34,064 nt of DNA from a gamma proteobacterium symbiont of Ctena orbiculata (GCA_003094535.1 NATV01000078.1:1-34064), one strand, 5' to 3'; counted from the stretch's first letter, positions 8,320-17,933 are shown. Made by a program: numbers and translations. The notes: generated by a model not told the origin, from the sequence alone.

Positions 8320-8912
8320 CGTTTCACCTGGAGGCGTCCATCGGCGATATGCCACATCCGATCACCGACCCGCCGTTGTTGCTCGGGATCGTGGGTCACC
8401 CAGAGCACCGCGGTGTTGTTATCCCTGCGCCATTGACGTAGCACCCCCTCCACCCGGTCGATATTTTTCTGGTCCAGGTTTGCGGTGGGTTCGTCGAGCA
8501 GCAGTACCCCTGGCCTGTTGCAGAGCAGTCGTACCAGGGCCAGGCGCTGTCGTTCACCGCTGGAGAGGCGGCTGATCTCCCACTGCATGGCGTCGGCGGA
8601 GAGGTCGAGCCGATCCATCAATTCCGGGTCGGACCGGGGGAAATGGTCGCCTACCCGCTCTCTCCACCAGGCGCTCTCCGCGGGGAGCAGTCCCACCTCT
8701 CTGCGCCATGCCGGGGCGCTGAATGCGTTCATCTCCTTGTCATCGAACCAGGCTTCCCCCTGATGGGGATCGAGATCGGCCAATGCCCTCAGCAGGCGCG
8801 ACTTGCCGCTGCCGGAAGGACCGCTCAGGGTAATGCACTCCCCGGCTGAAACCTGCAGGTCAATGGGTTCGAGCAGGGGTGATCTGAACTGTTTCAGGGT
8901 CAGGCTGCCCAT
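8316..8912 (-). CDS. fetA: ABC transporter ATP-binding protein, FetA/YbbL-like
   Basis: 198 aa from the ATG at 8912, which overlaps the trmB stop as TGATG. Complete nucleotide-binding domain: Walker A GPSGSGKSRLLRAL, signature LSSGERQRLALVRLL, Walker B VLLLDEPTANLD, switch histidine in VLWVTHDPEQQ. Its tight coupling to the UPF0014 permease identifies it as the FetA-like partner. It is slightly shorter than E. coli FetA (225 aa). Confidence 0.9.
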   Translation of the reverse strand: MGSLTLKQFRSPLLEPIDLQVSAGECITLSGPSGSGKSRLLRALADLDPHQGEAWFDDKEMNAFSAPAWRREVGLLPAESAWWRERVGDHFPRSDPELMDRLDLSADAMQWEISRLSSGERQRLALVRLLCNRPGVLLLDEPTANLDQKNIDRVEGVLRQWRRDNNTAVLWVTHDPEQQRRVGDRMWHIADGRLQVKR

Positions 8913-9601
8913 CAGCCCAGGCGCTCGAAGAGTAGGTCCCAAACGCCGTGACCAAGCCGCTCTCCCCGCTGCTCAAACTTGGTCATCGGTCTGGTCCCGG
9001 GACGCGGGGCGTAGTTGCCCTCCCCGGCCTGGTTGCGAAAACCGCCATGTCGGCTGAACAGCGCCATCATCTGCTCCGCATAGGCTTTCCAGTCGGTGGC
9101 CATGTGGATCACGCCCCCGGGTTTGAGTGCCCGATGAATCAGCTCGGTGAACTCCTGGCGCACGATGCGGCGTTTGTGGTGGCGTCTTTTATGCCAGGGA
9201 TCGGGAAAATAGAGCAACACCCTCTGCAGGGCGGCCTCGGGCAGGTGGTGACGCAGCAGCTCCATGGCGTCGCTCTGCAGGATGCGTACATTCCGAGACT
9301 CCTGCGCGGCCAGGGTGAGCATCAGGTGACCCACCCCCGGACTGTGCACCTCGACGCCGAGGAAGTCCTGTTCCGGATGGCGCGCGGCCAGTTGGGCCAG
9401 CGCCTCGCCATTGCCGAAGCCGATCTCCAGGGTGACCGGCGCCTCCCTGCCGAACAGAGATGCAAAATCGAGCAGCCCCTGATCCAGGGATAACCCGTAG
9501 CGGGGCCACAACTCCTGGAACGCCCGTTGTTGGCCCTCTGTCATCCGCCCCTGTCTCAGGACATAGCTGCGAATGGGACGATGAAAGGATTCAGCGGGCA
9601 T
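8912..9601 (-). CDS. trmB: tRNA (guanine-N7-)-methyltransferase TrmB
   Basis: Makes m7G46 in the variable loop of tRNAs using S-adenosylmethionine. The SAM-binding motif LEIGFGNGEALAQLA and the family hallmark YFPDPWHKRRHHKRRIV are present. The start at 9601 (MPAESFHRPIRSYVLRQGR) gives 229 aa and avoids overlap with thiG, which ends at 9636; an alternative ATG at 9655 would give 247 aa and overlap thiG by 20 bp. It sits between thiG and the fetAB-like pair on the same strand. Confidence 0.94.
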   Translation of the reverse strand: MPAESFHRPIRSYVLRQGRMTEGQQRAFQELWPRYGLSLDQGLLDFASLFGREAPVTLEIGFGNGEALAQLAARHPEQDFLGVEVHSPGVGHLMLTLAAQESRNVRILQSDAMELLRHHLPEAALQRVLLYFPDPWHKRRHHKRRIVRQEFTELIHRALKPGGVIHMATDWKAYAEQMMALFSRHGGFRNQAGEGNYAPRPGTRPMTKFEQRGERLGHGVWDLLFERLG

Positions 9602-9635
9602 GGTCAGGTTAGTATGACGGAAGTCGGTGGGGGGA

Positions 9636-10436
9636 TCAGAAAAAGAGTCCTTCAAGCGGCGACGACGCGGAGGCGAATCGCTTCGCCGGCATCCTTCCGG
9701 CCAGGTAGGCCTCGCGGCCTGCCGCGATCGCTTTTTTCATCGCGGATGCCATCAGCACCGGCTTCTCCGCGGCGGCGATGGCGGTGTTCATCAATACCCC
9801 GTCGCAACCCAGTTCCATGGCCACGGCGGCATCGGAGGCAGTGCCCACGCCGGCATCCACCAGCACCGGGACCTTGGCATTTTCCACGATGGTCAGGATA
9901 TTGAGCCGGTTGCGGATGCCCAGACCCGATCCGATCGGCGCCGCCAGGGGCATCACCGCGACACAACCCAGCTCCTCGAGCCGCTTCGCCATGATCGGGT
10001 CGTCGTTGGTGTAGACCATCACATCGAAACCGTCCTTGATCAGCTCTTCCGCCGCCGACAGGGTCTGAACCACATCGGGGAAGAGGGTCTTTTCATCGCC
10101 CAGCACCTCCAGCTTGACCAGGTTGTGCCCATCCAGCAGCTCCCTGGCGAGGCGGCAGGTGCGGACCGCGGTCCTGGCATCGTAGCAGCCGGCGGTATTG
10201 GGCAGATAGGTGAACTCGTCGGGGGGGAGCACGGAGAGGATATTGGGTTGATCCTTCTCCTGGCCGATATTGGTTCGGCGCACCGCGATGGTGACGATCT
10301 CGGCACCGCTGGCGTCGATGGCTTCGCGGGTCTCCTGCATATCCTTGTACTTTCCGGTACCGACCAGCAGGCGGGAGTTGAAACTGCGTCCGGCGACACT
10401 GAAGCTGTCATTTTGGTTATCGTTTGGCATCGGCAT
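9636..10436 (-). CDS. thiG: Thiazole synthase ThiG
   Basis: Forms the thiazole phosphate of thiamin from 1-deoxyxylulose-5-phosphate, dehydroglycine and ThiS-thiocarboxylate. TIM-barrel signatures: [12 protein letters not shown] at the N-terminus, the Schiff-base lysine region [13 protein letters not shown], and the phosphate loop [22 protein letters not shown]. About 266 aa from the ATG at 10436; ATGs at 10430 and 10490 are alternatives. It follows thiS on the same strand, the usual thiS-thiG order. Confidence 0.95.
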   Translation of the reverse strand: MPMPNDNQNDSFSVAGRSFNSRLLVGTGKYKDMQETREAIDASGAEIVTIAVRRTNIGQEKDQPNILSVLPPDEFTYLPNTAGCYDARTAVRTCRLARELLDGHNLVKLEVLGDEKTLFPDVVQTLSAAEELIKDGFDVMVYTNDDPIMAKRLEELGCVAVMPLAAPIGSGLGIRNRLNILTIVENAKVPVLVDAGVGTASDAAVAMELGCDGVLMNTAIAAAEKPVLMASAMKKAIAAGREAYLAGRMPAKRFASASSPLEGLFF

Positions 10437-10486
10437 ACTTTCTGGTTGATGGATGATTCGGTGAGGAGGGGGAGACCAGGTTTTAT

Positions 10487-10687
10487 TCAACCGCCCCCGA
10501 CGGCCTGTATGATTTCGATACGGTCCTGCTCGTGGAGCTGATGCTGATCGAAGGTGCTGCGCGGCACCAACTCTTCATTGACCTCAACGGCAATACGTTG
10601 ACCGCCGAGATCGAGCAGTTCGATGAGCTTTGCCATGTTCGCTGCTTCGGGAATTTGCTTTTCCTCGCCGTTTAAGTAAATCTGCAT
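10487..10687 (-). CDS. thiS: Sulfur carrier protein ThiS
   Basis: 66-aa ubiquitin-like sulfur carrier for thiazole formation. It begins [13 protein letters not shown] and has the typical TKRxxxAVEVN-like segment here as [17 protein letters not shown], ending in IIQAVGGG; the C-terminal glycine is the site of thiocarboxylation. ThiS usually ends GG, so the third G is slightly unusual. A longer open frame to 10864 is not supported by the family length. Confidence 0.93.
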   Translation of the reverse strand: MQIYLNGEEKQIPEAANMAKLIELLDLGGQRIAVEVNEELVPRSTFDQHQLHEQDRIEIIQAVGGG

Positions 10688-10762
10688 ATCTATCTGATCT
10701 CTATTGGGGCCAAAACGGAATTTTACCTCATCTTGAGACAACAAAGTACGTGTGAGTAGAGC

Positions 10763-10807
10763 GACGCCTCTTGCGCGGTTCCGCCAAGGGTATGGAAGAG
10801 GGGCGTC
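10763..10807. repeat. Imperfect hairpin between thiS and the acyl-CoA synthetase gene
   Basis: GACGCCTCTT (10763-10772) can pair with AAGAGGGGCGTC (10796-10807) with a 2-nt bulge. It lies in the divergent intergenic region, inside the likely 5' leader of thiS. It lacks thi-box sequence elements, so I do not call it a TPP riboswitch. Confidence 0.45.
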
Positions 10808-10916
10808 TGTGACGATTACCGGCAGCGTCCAGGGAGCGGAGGCGAAGGCAATTGATTCGCCCATCCCGCAACCGTAACAAGGTGGTTATCGGTCGCGTCC
10901 GGATAGCAACAATATA

Positions 10917-12791
10917 ATGATAAAAGGCCGATCGAAGCCCTGGTTGCGATTGCGCCATGACTGGAGTCGATACGTGAAGTGGAGTGAAGACCTGATATCC
11001 CCGGAACAGGCCGGAACCCTGGATGGACTGTTTCTGCAGCGCGCGCGCCGAACACCGGATACCGTGGCCTATCGACACTATCACCGATACAACAAGCAGT
11101 GGTACGAGCTCACCTGGGGCGACATGGAGCGACAGGTGACGCGCTGGCGCCAGGCACTCTCGGCTGAGGAGCTGGAGGAGGGAGACCGGGTCGCCATACT
11201 GCTGCGCAACAGCCCAGAGTGGGTGATGTTCGACCAGGCCGCCCTCTCCCTGGGCTTGGTGGTTGTACCCCTCTATACCGATGACCGCGCGGACGCCATC
11301 GCCTACATCCTGCGGGACGCGGCGGTCAAACTGCTGCTGGTACAGGACAGCGGCCGCTGGAACCGGATGGCCGATTCGGTGGAGGAGCTGCCGCAGCTGC
11401 AGCGGGTGGTGGTGCTAGAGACGGATCGCCAGCCGCAGTCGGTGGAAGACGAGCTGGTGCGCGAGGCGAAACACTGGCTGCCGCCCCGGGGTGAACCGCT
11501 GAAACGGCGTTATGCCGATCCCGAGAACCTGGCCTCCATTGTCTATACCTCCGGCACCACCGGCCGCCCGAAGGGGGTGATGCTGAGCCACTACAACATG
11601 CTCTCCATCGCCCACGGTTCACTGACCGTGGTGGATTGCTACCAGCAGGACAGCTTTCTCTCCTTCCTGCCCCTCTCGCATACCCTTGAACGGACGGGAG
11701 GCTACTATCTGCCGATGATGGCCGGTGCCAGCGTCTCCTTCGCCCGTTCCATCCCCCAACTGGCGGAGGATCTGCAGCATATCAGGCCCACCGCGATCAT
11801 CGCGGTGCCGCGGATCTTCGAGCGGGTCTATGCCCGGGTCCAGGACCAGCTGCAGAACAAGACGCCGTTGGCGCGCCTGCTGTTCAACATGGCCCTGAAG
11901 ATCGGGTTCGGGGAGTTCGAATATCGCATGGGTCGCCGGTCCTGGTTTCCCGGCCTGCTGCTGCACCCCCTGCTGCGCAAGCTGGTTTCGGGGAAGATTC
12001 TCGACAAGCTGGGCGGACGCCTGCGGGTCGCCGTCAGCGGCGGGGCCGCCATCTCGCCGGAGATCGCGCGGGTCTTTCTCGGACTCGGTCTGCCGATGCT
12101 GCAGGGATACGGCCTCACCGAGACCAGTCCGGTGATCAGCGTCAATCCGATGCACAATATCAAGCCCGAGAGTGTCGGCGTGCCGTTGCGCGGCGTCACC
12201 GTGAAGATCGGTGACGACAGCGAACTCCTGGTAAAGACGCCGGGGATGATGCTCGGTTACTGGAACAACCATGCGGCGACCGCCGAGATGATCGATCCCC
12301 AGGGCTGGCTGCACACCGGGGACCAGGCGCGCATCGACGACGATGGCCATATCTACATCACCGGCCGCATCAAGGATATCCTGGTGCTGTCGAACGGGGA
12401 GAAGATCCCGCCCTCGGATATGGAGATGGCGATCGCCCTCGACCCCCTGATAGAGCAGGTCATGGTGGTGGGTGAGGGCAAGCCCTACCTGGGGGCGTTG
12501 GTGGTGCTCAATCCCGATCTGTGGAACGGCTTCGCCGAGGAGTACGATCTCGATCCGTCGCTGCCGGCCAGCCTTGGGGACGAGCGGCTGCACAATGTGG
12601 TGCTGAAACGCATTCGCATGGCGCTACGGGATTTTCCCGGCTATGCGAAGATCCGCCGGGTGGCGCTGCTGCTGGAGCCCTGGACCATCGACAACGGGCT
12701 GATGACACCGACCATGAAAATCAAGCGCCAAAAGGTGTTGCAGCATTGCGGTAGCCAGGTCGAGTCACTCTACGGCGATGGTCTGGTGTAG
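10917..12791 (+). CDS. AMP-dependent long-chain fatty acyl-CoA synthetase
   Basis: 624 aa adenylate-forming enzyme activating a fatty acid to acyl-CoA. Motifs: P-loop IVYTSGTTGRPKGVMLSH, GYGLTETSP, LHTGDQARIDDDGHIYITGRIKDI, and the C-terminal lysine region TPTMKIKRQKV. The long insertion around FNMALKIGFGEFEYRMGRR places it with long-chain (FAA1/FadD15-like) synthetases rather than acetyl-CoA synthetase. It could start at 10917 or at a later GTG near 10974 (VKWSEDLIS). It is divergent from thiS and stands alone. Exact substrate unknown. Confidence 0.9.
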   Translation: MIKGRSKPWLRLRHDWSRYVKWSEDLISPEQAGTLDGLFLQRARRTPDTVAYRHYHRYNKQWYELTWGDMERQVTRWRQALSAEELEEGDRVAILLRNSPEWVMFDQAALSLGLVVVPLYTDDRADAIAYILRDAAVKLLLVQDSGRWNRMADSVEELPQLQRVVVLETDRQPQSVEDELVREAKHWLPPRGEPLKRRYADPENLASIVYTSGTTGRPKGVMLSHYNMLSIAHGSLTVVDCYQQDSFLSFLPLSHTLERTGGYYLPMMAGASVSFARSIPQLAEDLQHIRPTAIIAVPRIFERVYARVQDQLQNKTPLARLLFNMALKIGFGEFEYRMGRRSWFPGLLLHPLLRKLVSGKILDKLGGRLRVAVSGGAAISPEIARVFLGLGLPMLQGYGLTETSPVISVNPMHNIKPESVGVPLRGVTVKIGDDSELLVKTPGMMLGYWNNHAATAEMIDPQGWLHTGDQARIDDDGHIYITGRIKDILVLSNGEKIPPSDMEMAIALDPLIEQVMVVGEGKPYLGALVVLNPDLWNGFAEEYDLDPSLPASLGDERLHNVVLKRIRMALRDFPGYAKIRRVALLLEPWTIDNGLMTPTMKIKRQKVLQHCGSQVESLYGDGLV

Positions 12792-12875
12792 CCTTGTCGG
12801 TCCCTGCCGCGGGTCCGTGATCGCTTGCCGCGGCGGCATGACAGGAAATTGATGGCGATGTAGACTTGTGGTCAG

Positions 12876-12949
12876 GCGGGTATCGTATATCGGTATTACC
12901 CTGGCTTCCCAAGCCAGAGAGACGGGTTCGACTCCCGTTACCCGCTCCA
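12876..12949 (+). tRNA. tRNA-Gly (anticodon CCC)
   Basis: 74 nt with encoded CCA. Acceptor stem GCGGGTA/TACCCGC; anticodon arm CTGGC-TTCCCAA-GCCAG giving anticodon CCC; T arm ACGGG-TTCGACT-CCCGT. The length and layout match E. coli tRNA-Gly(CCC). Confidence 0.95.
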
Positions 12950-12951
12950 GT

Positions 12952-13209
12952 TCACTCCAGACGGCCCTTGTCGGTGCAGATGAGGCGATAGCGTTCCAGG
13001 GCGGCATGCCGACGCTGCGGCCTGCCTTTCAACGCCTCGATCTCGTTTGCCAGTTGGGCGCAACGCTCCGCCTCCCCTTCCTCTGCCTGCGGGGCCTGGG
13101 TGAAAGGGTGTTCCTTGGGCGCAAACATGATCGAGTCGCCCTTCTCCGCCATCGTCTCATCGACAGCGCCAATCAGCAGGAATGAAAGCGTTATCAACTG
13201 CTTCAACAC
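12952..13209 (-). CDS. Small exported hypothetical protein
   Basis: 85 aa with a signal peptide (MLKQLITLSFLLIGAVDETMA, probable cut after TMA). The mature part contains ERCAQLANEIEALKGRPQRRHAALERYRLIC, a short conserved proteobacterial motif with two cysteines that could form a disulfide. Function unknown. It converges on tRNA-Gly, ending three bases from its CCA end. Confidence 0.7.
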   Translation of the reverse strand: MLKQLITLSFLLIGAVDETMAEKGDSIMFAPKEHPFTQAPQAEEGEAERCAQLANEIEALKGRPQRRHAALERYRLICTDKGRLE

Positions 13210-13331
13210 AATTGAATCCTTTGTAAACTAAGTGAACTGAACAATGGTCTGCTTATGCAGGGAAAGTCTACCGCTGTTAGTGTAGTCTACTGGAGGTTAC
13301 ACCGGCACAAACCTTTAAAATGTAGGGATAA

Positions 13332-13345
13332 GGCGCAGCTGCGCC
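13332..13345. repeat. 14-bp perfect palindrome GGCGCAGCTGCGCC
   Basis: A short palindrome in the 220-bp gap between two divergent small exported proteins, preceded by TGTAGGG, which resembles the repeat family at 7005 and 7418. Possibly a related dispersed element. Confidence 0.5.
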
Positions 13346-13430
13346 CATGTATGGTAAATAAAAGGATTTCTAACTACAGATCCGTCAAATCGAGCTGTCA
13401 AAGCGTGGCTCGCTTCGAGTGAGGAATAGC

Positions 13431-13808
13431 ATGAAAAAACAGACTGGGTTGATGCTATTGGCACTGCTTACCCTGGCGGTGACCCTGAAGAGCCATGCCC
13501 TGGGATTGCACCTGTTGGATTTTATGCCGGCCAAGTATTTCACCGAAGCGGATTGGGACATGGCCAAGGCAAGTGCCGGCAAAGCGCTGCAGCAGGGAAA
13601 AGCGGGCGAGGTGTTTGCCTGGCGCAATGAGGCCAACCGCCACCGGGGTGCCTACCGGGTGCTCAACAGTCTGGAGGTGGCAGGCAAGCGTTGCCGGGAT
13701 CTCTACATCCAGCACAGTGCGGGCGGTTACCGGGGAGGGGGCAGCTATCGCTTCTGCCAGATGGAGGATGGTGAGTGGAAAACCACGGGCAGGACGCCCG
13801 ATGAATAA
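13431..13808 (+). CDS. RT0821/Lpp0805-like surface-antigen domain protein
   Basis: 125 aa from the ATG at 13431, preceded by GTGAGGA. Signal peptide MKKQTGLMLLALLTLAVTLKSHA. The mature part (ALQQGKAGEVFAWRNEANRHRGAYRVL ... CRDLYIQ ... YRFCQMEDGEWK) follows the pattern of the C-terminal domain of 17-kDa surface antigens. Role unknown; probably periplasmic or outer-membrane associated. Confidence 0.72.
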   Translation: MKKQTGLMLLALLTLAVTLKSHALGLHLLDFMPAKYFTEADWDMAKASAGKALQQGKAGEVFAWRNEANRHRGAYRVLNSLEVAGKRCRDLYIQHSAGGYRGGGSYRFCQMEDGEWKTTGRTPDE

Positions 13809-13878
13809 AAAATTTACGAACAGGGCGTGAATTTACGGGTGGCTATGCCTTAGTATTCAATGGAGATGGCAGATTTCG

Positions 13879-14199
13879 ATGCGAGAGCTCTATCAGGCGG
13901 CGGACCGAGTGGAAGCGCAGGTGCTCAAGGATTACCTCGATCGGGAGGGTGTAGAGACGGTGATCATCGGTGATCACCTGAGCGGTGCGGTAGGGGAGTT
14001 GCCGGCGGACATCTTTCCCACCCTCTGGGTGCTCGACGAAAACGATCTGGAGCGGGCAAAACGGCTCACCGAACGGTTTTTCAATCGTCCCCCGGTTAGT
14101 GGCACGGCCTGGCGCTGTGCGGTCTGCGGTGAGCGTATCGAACCGGGATTCGAAGTATGCTGGAATTGTGGAAGCCCAAATCCGAACGATAACGAATAA
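13879..14199 (+). CDS. DUF2007 domain protein with C-terminal zinc ribbon
   Basis: 106 aa. The N-terminal domain (LYQAADRVEAQVLKDYLDREGVETVIIGDHLSGAVGELP) is DUF2007, often labelled putative signal-transducing protein. The end has two CxxC pairs (CAVCGERIEPGFEVCWNCG) that should bind zinc. It lies 10 bp upstream of the AsmA gene, so the two are probably co-transcribed. Function unknown. Confidence 0.85.
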   Translation: MRELYQAADRVEAQVLKDYLDREGVETVIIGDHLSGAVGELPADIFPTLWVLDENDLERAKRLTERFFNRPPVSGTAWRCAVCGERIEPGFEVCWNCGSPNPNDNE

Positions 14200-14209
14200 G
14201 GAGTAAATC

Positions 14210-16345
14210 ATGGGCAAGACACTGAAAGTGCTTGGGTGGCTGGTGGGAATGATCCTGCTGCTGGTGATTGCAGCGATCATCCTCATTCCCATGTTTGTCG
14301 ATCCCAACGACCATAAAGAGCGGATCGTGGCCGAAGTGAAAAAGGCGACCGGTCGAGACCTCGCGATCGAGGGCGATATCGGGCTCTCCGTCTTTCCCAG
14401 ACTTGCATTGGAGCTCAACGGCCTGACCCTGAGCAACGCCAAGGGCTTCGAGGCCAGTGAGTTTGCCGCCGTGAGGCATGCCGAGGTGGGGGTGAACCTG
14501 GTGCCGCTGCTGTTCAGGCAGCTGGTGGAAGTCGATACCGTGCGCATCGAAGGGCTCAAGCTCAATCTCGCCAAGTCCAAGAGCGGTGCCACCAACTGGG
14601 ATGACATGCTGGGTAAGGCTGATGCGGATCAGACCCCGCAAGCCGATGAATTCCAGGCACAGGGCGAAGCGGCGCTGCCCGCCTTCACCATCGGTGGCTT
14701 GGATATCAAGGAGGCAAACCTGGTGTGGGACGACCAATCCACCGGAGAACGCTTTCAGGTGGAAAACATCTACCTGCAGACCGGTATGTTGGCACCCGGC
14801 CGCGATGTCGAGTTGAGTTTCGGTATGGATCTGGCCAGCCGGAAGCCGATGATGAAGGGTAATCTCAAGCTGACGTCCCAGATGCTGGTGAACCCGGAAA
14901 AGCAGTTGTATAGCATGCAGGATGTGCAGCTGGCCGTTAATCTCACCGGTGAGGGCATACCGGAAGAGGGGGTTGAGGGCCTGCTGGAGGGCAATCTGCT
15001 GGTCAACCTGTCGAGCAACACCCTGGATCTGCACGATCTGGTGCTGTCATCCGGCAAACTCAAACTCAGCGGTCAGGTGCAGGGGGAGAATATCCAGACC
15101 GATCCCTCCTTCAAAGGCGGTTTGAAACTGGCTGAATTCAATCTGCGGGAGTGGATGAAGCAGTTCGGCCTGCCGCTGCCGGAAACGGCTGACGAAGAGG
15201 TACTGCAATCCTTCTATTTGACATCGGATTTCACCGCCTCCAGCGATCAGCTGGTAATGAAAAACCTGTTGCTGGAGCTGGATCAGACCAAACTCAAGGG
15301 CGAGTTCGAGGTGGTGGATTTCGCCTCCCCCGCCTATCTCTTCAATCTCGACCTCAACAGCATCAATCTGGATCGCTACCTCCCGCCGGCGGCGGACCCC
15401 GGAAAGGCGCCGAGGAGGCCGGCAAAGGGGGGCGGGGAGGATGAGCCCCTGTTTCCCAACGAGCTGCTGCGTCAACTGCGCGTGGACGGAACCCTGCGGA
15501 TCGACAATATAATCGTCAACGGAATACGGGCCGAGGCGATTCTGCTGAAGGTCCGCGGCCGCGACGGCAAGTTGAATCTCGACCATGAGGTCGGCCGCTT
15601 CTACGATGGCCTGATGAAGGGCGATGTGCAGCTGGATGTCACCGGCGAGCGACCGGCGGTGAAGCTCAACCAGAAGGTGTCGAGGATACTCTCCGGTCCC
15701 CTGCTGATGGACCTGACCGGCAAGGATACCCTGCTCGGCAGCGGCGATCTCGATATGCAGCTGACCAGCCGGGGCAATACCATCAAACAACTGAAGCGCG
15801 GTCTCAACGGCCAGCTCGCTTTCGATTTTCGCGATGGCGCGGTGAAGGGATTCAACCTGGCGAAGATGATCCGGGACACCAAGGCCCGTCTGAAGGGCGA
15901 GGGCACCCTGGTGCTGAACGAGCCGGAACAGACCGACTTTTCAGAGCTCAACGGCCGCGCCACCATCGTCAACGGGGTGGTGAACAACCAGAGCCTGCTC
16001 GCCAAGTCGCCCTACCTTCGCCTGGAGGGGAGCGGCAAGGCCTACCTCTCGGAGGAGCGGCTGAAGTACTCGATCCGCCCGGTGATCGTCAATACCCCGG
16101 CGGGACAGGGCGGGGAGGCGCTGGAGGAGCTGGTCGGCATACCGATTCCGGTAAGGGTCAAGGGCAACTGGAACAACCCCGATTTCTCCATCGAGCTGGG
16201 GAAGATCCTGGAGGAGCAGCAGAAGGCGAAACTGAAGAAGAAGTTCGACGACAAGGTGGACGAGAAGATCGGCGAGAAGCTGGAGGAGAAGGTGCCCGAG
16301 GAGCTCCAGGACAAGCTGAAGGACAAGCTGAAAAATCTCTTTTGA
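14210..16345 (+). CDS. AsmA family protein
   Basis: 711 aa with one N-terminal membrane helix (about residues 7-27) and a long periplasmic beta-rich body; AsmA-like proteins are thought to be bridge-type lipid-transport proteins between the membranes. Family hallmarks are VDPNDHKERIVAEVKKATGRDLAIEGDIG and the C-terminal AsmA domain with RLKGEGTLVLNEPEQTDFSEL. The last 45 residues are a highly charged Lys/Glu/Asp helix. A strong AAGGAG precedes the ATG. Its stop overlaps the mutY start (TGATG). Confidence 0.92.
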   Translation: MGKTLKVLGWLVGMILLLVIAAIILIPMFVDPNDHKERIVAEVKKATGRDLAIEGDIGLSVFPRLALELNGLTLSNAKGFEASEFAAVRHAEVGVNLVPLLFRQLVEVDTVRIEGLKLNLAKSKSGATNWDDMLGKADADQTPQADEFQAQGEAALPAFTIGGLDIKEANLVWDDQSTGERFQVENIYLQTGMLAPGRDVELSFGMDLASRKPMMKGNLKLTSQMLVNPEKQLYSMQDVQLAVNLTGEGIPEEGVEGLLEGNLLVNLSSNTLDLHDLVLSSGKLKLSGQVQGENIQTDPSFKGGLKLAEFNLREWMKQFGLPLPETADEEVLQSFYLTSDFTASSDQLVMKNLLLELDQTKLKGEFEVVDFASPAYLFNLDLNSINLDRYLPPAADPGKAPRRPAKGGGEDEPLFPNELLRQLRVDGTLRIDNIIVNGIRAEAILLKVRGRDGKLNLDHEVGRFYDGLMKGDVQLDVTGERPAVKLNQKVSRILSGPLLMDLTGKDTLLGSGDLDMQLTSRGNTIKQLKRGLNGQLAFDFRDGAVKGFNLAKMIRDTKARLKGEGTLVLNEPEQTDFSELNGRATIVNGVVNNQSLLAKSPYLRLEGSGKAYLSEERLKYSIRPVIVNTPAGQGGEALEELVGIPIPVRVKGNWNNPDFSIELGKILEEQQKAKLKKKFDDKVDEKIGEKLEEKVPEELQDKLKDKLKNLF

Positions 16346-17481
16346 TGGCTGCCGCGGAGAAGCCGGCCGATAGCACAACAGCATCTGCCACCCTCGAGGG
16401 TGCAGAGGACTTCTCACGACGGGTCCTGACCTGGTTCGATCGCGATGGCCGCAAGGACCTCCCCTGGCAGCAACCCCGTGATCCCTACCGTGTCTGGGTC
16501 TCCGAAATCATGCTGCAGCAGACCCGGGTGAACACCGTGATCGGCTACTTCCGGCGCTTCATGGAGGCCTTCCCCGATGTCGCCGCCCTGGCCGCGGCCG
16601 AGTTGGACCAGGTGCTGCACCACTGGTCCGGGTTGGGCTACTATGCCCGGGCGAGGAACCTGCATCGGGCGGCAACAGCAATCATGGTCCGGCATCAGGG
16701 AGTGGTACCGGACGATATCGAGACCCTGCAGGCCCTGCCCGGCATCGGTCGCTCCACCGCGGGGGCGATCCGCTCCCTTGCCTTCGGCGGGTATGCCCCG
16801 ATCCTCGACGGCAATGTAAAGCGGGTCCTGGCGCGCCACTTCGCAGTCCCGGGCTGGCCGGGTCGCAGTGGCGTGCAGAAACAGCTGTGGCGGCTGAGCG
16901 AAGAGCTGACCCCGCGTAGACGTACCGCCGACTACAACCAGGCGATGATGGATCTGGGGGCCACCCGCTGCCTGCGGGGCAGGCCACTGTGCGATGCCTG
17001 CCCGTTAAACCTAAGCTGCCGGGCCCTGGCCGAGGGCGATCCCGCCCGCTATCCCGCGCCCAAACCGAAAAAGCCGCTGCCGGTACGCACCACCCATATG
17101 GTGATTCTCAGCGACAGCAGCGGCGCCGTGCTGCTCGAACAACGCCCCCCCAGCGGTGTCTGGGGCGGCCTCTGGAGCCTGCCCGAGTCGCCGTCCGGTC
17201 AGCCCCTTGAGCGCTGGTGCAGTGATGCCCTGGGTTACGAGGTTGAAGAGCGGGCCCGCCTGACGCCGCGACGCCACAGCTTTTCCCATTTTCATCTCGA
17301 TATCATCCCCGTGGTGGTCAGGATGAAAAACCCTGTTAAGGGCCTCATGGATGGGGGCGCCAGGGTCTGGTATAACCTGTCACAACCCGATGATCTCGGA
17401 CTGGCCGCCCCGGTCAGTCGCATCCTCAGCGAGATCAGACAGCTCGACAATGAACAGCAACCCGAAGGAGAGGCCCCATGA
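16345..17481 (+). CDS. mutY: A/G-specific adenine glycosylase MutY
   Basis: Removes adenine mispaired with 8-oxoguanine in base-excision repair. 378 aa from the ATG overlapping the asmA stop. Visible: catalytic-Glu region [18 protein letters not shown], helix-hairpin-helix [18 protein letters not shown], catalytic Asp in [13 protein letters not shown], the [4Fe-4S] ligands [17 protein letters not shown], and a C-terminal NUDIX-like 8-oxoG recognition domain. yggX overlaps the stop by 4 bp, a conserved mutY-yggX pair. Confidence 0.96.
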   Translation: MAAAEKPADSTTASATLEGAEDFSRRVLTWFDRDGRKDLPWQQPRDPYRVWVSEIMLQQTRVNTVIGYFRRFMEAFPDVAALAAAELDQVLHHWSGLGYYARARNLHRAATAIMVRHQGVVPDDIETLQALPGIGRSTAGAIRSLAFGGYAPILDGNVKRVLARHFAVPGWPGRSGVQKQLWRLSEELTPRRRTADYNQAMMDLGATRCLRGRPLCDACPLNLSCRALAEGDPARYPAPKPKKPLPVRTTHMVILSDSSGAVLLEQRPPSGVWGGLWSLPESPSGQPLERWCSDALGYEVEERARLTPRRHSFSHFHLDIIPVVVRMKNPVKGLMDGGARVWYNLSQPDDLGLAAPVSRILSEIRQLDNEQQPEGEAP

Positions 17482-17744
17482 GCCGTACCGTGCAATGTGT
17501 CAAATTGAAGCGTGAGGCCGAAGGGCTGGAGCGCCCGACCTACCCCGGCGAACTGGGGCAGCGCATCTTCGACAACGTCTCCAAGCAGGCCTGGCAGGAG
17601 TGGCTGCAGCATCAGACCATGCTGATCAACGAACACCGTCTCAGCCCGGTCGATCCCCAGGCGCGAAAATTTCTCGAGCAGCAGATGGAACAGTTCTTCT
17701 TCGGCGAGGGCTCGCAACTCCCCCCCGACTACCGTCCCCAGTAG
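17478..17744 (+). CDS. yggX: Probable Fe(2+)-trafficking / oxidative damage protection protein YggX
   Basis: 88 aa, standard length. It begins [27 protein letters not shown] with the conserved Cys7 and contains [19 protein letters not shown] in the form [16 protein letters not shown]. YggX protects Fe-S enzymes from superoxide and supports iron handling. ATGA overlap with mutY. Confidence 0.96.
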   Translation: MSRTVQCVKLKREAEGLERPTYPGELGQRIFDNVSKQAWQEWLQHQTMLINEHRLSPVDPQARKFLEQQMEQFFFGEGSQLPPDYRPQ

Positions 17745-17764
17745 ACCCCGGCGGGGGCGCAGAC

Positions 17765-17793
17765 TTGACTCCATCTGGTAACCCCGGTTTAAT
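17765..17793 (+). promoter_or_regulatory. Candidate sigma-70 promoter of tRNA-Phe
   Basis: TTGACT (17765-17770), 17-bp spacer, TTTAAT (17788-17793), with a TAATAC overlapping. The tRNA begins 17 bp later. Good -35, weaker -10. Confidence 0.4.
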
Positions 17794-17809
17794 ACGCCCT
17801 CCTCTCTAA

Positions 17810-17885
17810 GGCCAGGTAGCTCAGTCGGTAGAGCAGGGGACTGAAAATCCCCGTGTCGGCAGTTCGATTCTGTCCCTGGCCACCA
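17810..17885 (+). tRNA. tRNA-Phe (anticodon GAA), island integration site
   Basis: 76 nt with encoded CCA. Acceptor GGCCAGG/CCTGGCC; anticodon arm GGGGA-CTGAAAA-TCCCC gives GAA. The last 45 nt of the gene belong to the 46-bp direct repeat that marks the left end of the island. Confidence 0.96.
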
Positions 17886-17886
17886 T
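17841..17886 (+). other. attL: 46-bp tRNA-Phe repeat, left copy
   Basis: From the anticodon loop of tRNA-Phe to one base past its CCA. It is identical to 31660-31705; the match ends at both edges. This is the typical core of a tyrosine-integrase attachment site in a tRNA 3' half. Confidence 0.9.
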
Positions 17887-17933
17887 AAAAATCAATAGGT
17901 TAGCCTTTCCTGCTTTTTAATCCCCGTGTCACT

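Noticed and set aside
10688-10916. TPP riboswitch before thiS
   Set aside because: The leader has a hairpin but none of the conserved CUGAGA or GAxxCUGAUCUGG-like thi-box elements.
11619-12593. 324-aa minus-strand frame opposite the acyl-CoA synthetase
   Set aside because: Antisense shadow in GC-rich DNA.
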